A stretch of DNA of 14,185 bases, from contig DAIDAN010000011.1 of assembly GCA_027310605.1 (NCBI GenBank), positions 1 to 14,185 of the forward strand, written 5' to 3'. The DNA is from Candidatus Aenigmatarchaeota archaeon (GTDB lineage: Archaea; Aenigmatarchaeota; Aenigmatarchaeia; Aenigmatarchaeales; DAIDAN01). A program made the translations under genes and the position numbers. The notes below the pieces were generated by a model. That model had not been told where the DNA came from, searched no databases, and worked only from the letters and a program-made list of their open reading frames with translations. Below, one piece after another: positions 11,325-14,185 of this stretch. Position 1 is the stretch's first letter. Every line of letters starts with the position of its first letter.

Positions 11325-13394
11325 ATGGTCAACACATGGAAGGAACTGTATGACAAGTATGGAGTAAAGCAAAAAGATAAGCGCAACAGCAAAATATTTA
11401 TCTTGGCTGCCGTTGCAATATTTGGAGCATTATTTTTCGTATTTTTTCTTCAGAATAATAAGACCGGGACATTTTACACAACAAACGAAAACCCTGAAAC
11501 GGGAAGTGTTGACAAAAATCATGGCATAGAAGGAGCAGCATCTTTAAAACCAAGATGCTCGTCCGACATCGATTGTGATGACAACAACTCTTCCACTGCG
11601 GATTCCTGTATCAATCCGAGACTGTCTTCTTCATATTGCCTGAACAGCCTTGAAACTTGCCAAGAGCAGGGCAAAACTGTTTGCAGTTCCGATGAAAGTT
11701 GCGCCGGCTCTTGGACGAGCAGCTCCGATTCGGCAAGATGCTGCTCAGCAAGCTGCACAAAGCTGCAATGCTCCGACGGAACGCCTTACGGGCAATGTTC
11801 GGCAACAAAGCCGAATTACTGCGATTCGGGAAATCTTATAAACAAATGCTCAGTATGCGGTTGTAATACATTTCAGAATTGCCAGCTTGATGAGAAATGT
11901 TCAGAAAACCAGTTTGATTTTTCCATATCCTCTCCTTCAGGTGGCATTGTAACAAAGGGAAAAAACATATCAGCAACAATTGTTGCTGCATTAATATCAG
12001 GAACAGCTCAGCCTGTAAGTTTATCATGCTTCGGATTGCCTTTCGGAACATCCTGCTCTTTCAGCGCAGTATCATTAATGCCGGCGGCAGCATCAACCAT
12101 GACAATCTCAACTCTTTCAACAGCGTCGGCAGGCAGCTATTCTATAACAATTAGCGGAACAGGAAGGGGATTGACAAGGACAAAAACATACAATCTTACT
12201 ATAATACCTGAAGCGGATACAATATCGCCTGCTGCAATATCCAACCTTGCAGTGAGCAATCCAACATCAAGTTCTGCAACTCTTATATGGACTGCTACCG
12301 GAGATGATGGAAGTATTGGAACAGCAACCCAATACGATATAAGATATTCAACATCTCCGATAACTGATGCCAACTGGATTTCTGCCACTCAAGTTACAGG
12401 AGAATCTGCGCCGAAAACAACGTATTCTTCGGAAAGTTTTACAATAACAGGCTTGACCCCCGATACAACATATTATTTCGGAATTAAAACAGCTGACGAA
12501 GTTCCGAACTGGTCCGGATTGTCGAATGTTGCAAGCGGAACGACTTCTATTCCTGAAGTAAGAATCAGCGCATATATCAAAAGCGGTATCAGCGGCATAG
12601 ATGAAGCGTCTTACCGTGCCTTTATAGAAAATATAAATCAGCTTTATTCAAACAACGGCATCAAAGTAAAATTTAAGCCAGAGAGAATAGAATGGTACAG
12701 CGGCGAATCCTGCGGATCAGATTTTTATGGCAACGATGTCATAATGTGCGTAGGACCGGATAAAGGCGGATACATAGGACCTCCTTATTATGTTGTAGGA
12801 GCTAATACGAACAGCCCTTTCGGCTTTTCGTCTACAGGAATCAGGGCTGAAGCGCACGAATTAGCGCATTTTCTTGGATTTCAAGATCTTTATTGGCTTA
12901 AAACACAATCCCCTTTGATAGCACCTTCTATAGCGTCGAATGACTTGATGATGGATCCTTATACAGAAACAAACGTGTTCGGAGAACTTGTAAAGAGCGT
13001 CATTAAAATGAACCTTAAACTTTTGGATATCGACGGAAAAGAATCAATAAAATATCCTAAAGACAGAGTTGCCAGCAAATTGAGCATTACTATCGATGGT
13101 TTGCCTAATAGAGAATGCAAAATTTATACAAGAGAGCGCGATTATACACAATTCAACAGCAAAATTAAAGTTACAGAAAGCTTAGTCAAAACAACAGACA
13201 GCTCTGCTAATTTCGAGATGGATGTTATAGGAGGCGATTCTGTGGATAATAATTTTGATTTGTATTATATCTCTTGCGGGTCAAACAACTTTTGGTTAAG
13301 TTCTCTTGAAACCGAAAAATGCTTTCAAAATAACGGCCCCAACCATATATGTAATATTAGATGCTCAAACACGAATGGGTGGTGTGCGGCTTGA
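11325..13394 (+). CDS. Membrane-anchored metzincin-like metalloprotease with FN3 domain
   Basis: A 689-aa protein. Order: basic cytoplasmic N-terminus (1-23); one membrane anchor (24-42, IFILAAVAIFGALFFVFFL); a Cys-rich region (~75-195; CSSDIDCDDNNSSTADSC resembles short Cys/Asp repeats of archaeal surface proteins); an Ig-like beta segment (~196-293); a fibronectin type III domain (~300-405, with TLIWTATGDDG and LTPDTTYYFGIKTADE); and a peptidase-like domain (~410-565). H511-E-L-A-H515-x-x-G518-x-x-D521 matches the metzincin zinc site with Asp as third ligand, and LMMDP (541-545) fits the Met-turn. A C-terminal region with several Cys follows. It is probably extracellular, anchored in the membrane. 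ATG starts 1 nt after the rnhB stop. Its codon use is more AT-rich than rnhB's. Confidence 0.85.
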   Translation: MVNTWKELYDKYGVKQKDKRNSKIFILAAVAIFGALFFVFFLQNNKTGTFYTTNENPETGSVDKNHGIEGAASLKPRCSSDIDCDDNNSSTADSCINPRLSSSYCLNSLETCQEQGKTVCSSDESCAGSWTSSSDSARCCSASCTKLQCSDGTPYGQCSATKPNYCDSGNLINKCSVCGCNTFQNCQLDEKCSENQFDFSISSPSGGIVTKGKNISATIVAALISGTAQPVSLSCFGLPFGTSCSFSAVSLMPAAASTMTISTLSTASAGSYSITISGTGRGLTRTKTYNLTIIPEADTISPAAISNLAVSNPTSSSATLIWTATGDDGSIGTATQYDIRYSTSPITDANWISATQVTGESAPKTTYSSESFTITGLTPDTTYYFGIKTADEVPNWSGLSNVASGTTSIPEVRISAYIKSGISGIDEASYRAFIENINQLYSNNGIKVKFKPERIEWYSGESCGSDFYGNDVIMCVGPDKGGYIGPPYYVVGANTNSPFGFSSTGIRAEAHELAHFLGFQDLYWLKTQSPLIAPSIASNDLMMDPYTETNVFGELVKSVIKMNLKLLDIDGKESIKYPKDRVASKLSITIDGLPNRECKIYTRERDYTQFNSKIKVTESLVKTTDSSANFEMDVIGGDSVDNNFDLYYISCGSNNFWLSSLETEKCFQNNGPNHICNIRCSNTNGWCAA

Positions 13395-13397
13395 AAC

Positions 13398-13406
13398 ATA
13401 TAAATA
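13398..13406 (+). promoter_or_regulatory. TATA box for the gene at 13428
   Basis: ATATAAATA ends 21 nt before ATG 13428, fitting a leaderless transcript separate from the protease gene. Confidence 0.55.
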
Positions 13407-13427
13407 CTTTTCTCCAGAACGATTCTT

Positions 13428-13838
13428 ATGACAGAATCAAGCGCGGCAGAAACAGGAGTCAGCGCAAAGCCGGAGCAGGGAAGCAAAGATTCGGAAAGGC
13501 TGCAGGCGGAAGCGGAAAAGGAAAGCGAAAAGCCGAAAGTTATGGAAGAAAAGAAATCAAGGCTTAATGAGGAAATAAAATCCATGCTCTTGTTTACGGC
13601 AACCTCTTTGATTGCCGGCTACCTCAGCTTTCTTCTCACTCCCGCGAGGCCTGCTTTTATCCCTGTTCTTTCCCTGTTATCCGTGTTTGCGATAATGATG
13701 GCAATCTTTGCCGGGACGCGCGCAATAGTCCGGAAGATTGCCGGAAAGAAAGAAACACAGTGGATTATGGGAAACGGCGGCGCAATCTACCTGTTCTTGT
13801 GGTTTGTGTCTTGGATAATTTTTTATAATGTGTTATAA
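13428..13838 (+). CDS. Small membrane protein, possibly DUF5379/EMC6-like
   Basis: A 136-aa protein. Residues 1-50 are highly charged and Glu/Lys/Ser-rich (KESEKPKVMEEKKSRLNEEI), probably a cytosolic helix. Three membrane segments follow at ~53-70 (MLLFTATSLIAGYLSFLL), ~76-97 (FIPVLSLLSVFAIMMAIFAG) and ~117-135. The ending WIMGNGGAIYLFLWFVSWII resembles the W..GN...YL..W...W...YN pattern I associate with archaeal DUF5379 (EMC6-like) proteins; this is from memory and tentative. The function is unknown. A TATA box 21 nt upstream supports the ATG. Confidence 0.8.
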   Translation: MTESSAAETGVSAKPEQGSKDSERLQAEAEKESEKPKVMEEKKSRLNEEIKSMLLFTATSLIAGYLSFLLTPARPAFIPVLSLLSVFAIMMAIFAGTRAIVRKIAGKKETQWIMGNGGAIYLFLWFVSWIIFYNVL

Positions 13839-13847
13839 CGCGAAAGA

Positions 13848-14185
13848 TTATTCCGAAGGCGCAACGTAATCAAAAGGATGGACTGACGATTTTATATTTT
13901 CCAAAACAGGCGCTATATTCTTTTCAAATTCAGATTCATAACGTATTTCCGTGCATTTTGCTCTGCCATCAAAAGAAATGTGCGCAAGGCTTTTTCTTTC
14001 AAACACGCTCTTTTCCGCGTTAAGAGAAAGATAGGAAACGTTATAACCTTTCTTGAGATATTGATTTATCAAGTTTATGGAATCCTTGAATACCTGCCTG
14101 CTGTGCCCGCCGCAAATTTCCCCTGCTCTTCTGAAGTGGATTTCATCAGGCTCTCCAATCGGAATGCCGTCTTTGAACTTAGCTC
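13848..14185 (-). CDS. Unknown protein, 5' end outside window
   Basis: The minus-strand frame is open from the window edge to TAA at 13848, giving 112 visible residues. It reads KFKDGIPIGEPDEIHFRRAG, then EICGGHSRQVFKDSINLINQ, and ends PFDYVAPSE. There is no ATG in the visible part, so the true start lies beyond 14185; TTG 14072 would cut off clearly coding sequence upstream. It appears soluble and mixed alpha/beta. ICGGHSRQVFKDSI is a conserved-looking stretch, but I do not recognise a family. It runs towards the 13428 gene, with 9 bp between the stops. Confidence 0.7.
   Translation of the reverse strand, partial: AKFKDGIPIGEPDEIHFRRAGEICGGHSRQVFKDSINLINQYLKKGYNVSYLSLNAEKSVFERKSLAHISFDGRAKCTEIRYESEFEKNIAPVLENIKSSVHPFDYVAPSE

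Noticed and set aside
10838..11392. 184-codon minus-strand open frame
   Set aside because: It is antisense to rnhB, whose motifs are unmistakable.

Overview
The window comes from an archaeon. It carries archaeal marker genes (diphthine synthase, archaemetzincin, a Taw2-type wyosine enzyme, a DUF357 protein, archaeal-type RNase HII) and an initiator tRNA-Met with the archaeal A1-U72 pair. Many genes have a TATA box about 20-25 nt before the start codon, as expected for leaderless transcripts. Genes are short, closely packed and often overlap at their 3' ends. The lineage cannot be fixed from the sequence; an uncultivated, possibly DPANN-like archaeon is an inference.

Layout. 1-2300: the end of an unknown gene, archaemetzincin, DUF357, a small membrane protein and dph5. 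2340-4900: a DedA-family membrane protein, a short Trm5-like tRNA methyltransferase, an unknown 62-aa protein and taw2; the two methyltransferase-fold enzymes probably act on position 37 of tRNA. 4950-5620: two small membrane proteins. 5583-8360: divergent mobA and fdhA, giving a molybdopterin-dependent formate dehydrogenase-type catalytic subunit and the enzyme that adds GMP to its cofactor, with no electron-transfer subunit nearby. 8400-10210: small unknown proteins, a possible HhH-type protein, a half-ferritin and a HypC-like mini-barrel. 11325-14185: a membrane-anchored metzincin-like protease with an FN3 domain, a small membrane protein and the 3' part of an unknown gene.

The most notable region is 10300-10690. 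On the minus strand lies an initiator tRNA-Met gene cut by three introns (D arm, anticodon loop, T loop; 69, 40 and 35 nt), with an encoded CCA. Divergently, on the plus strand, the RNase HII gene (rnhB) is interrupted inside its catalytic GIDE-SGRG motif by a 33-nt hairpin that contains an in-frame stop. Removing it at the positions set by bulge-helix-bulge geometry restores the frame and the motif, and gives the same spacing of the four active-site acids as in characterised archaeal RNase HII. This is strong sequence evidence for a protein-coding archaeal intron next to a multi-intron tRNA, and it suggests a tRNA splicing endonuclease of broad specificity.

Other structure: two related ~47-bp inverted-repeat elements in opposite orientation (6197-6243 and 9981-10028), a hairpin in the probable leader of the 5232 gene, and a 12-bp palindrome at the rnhB start region.
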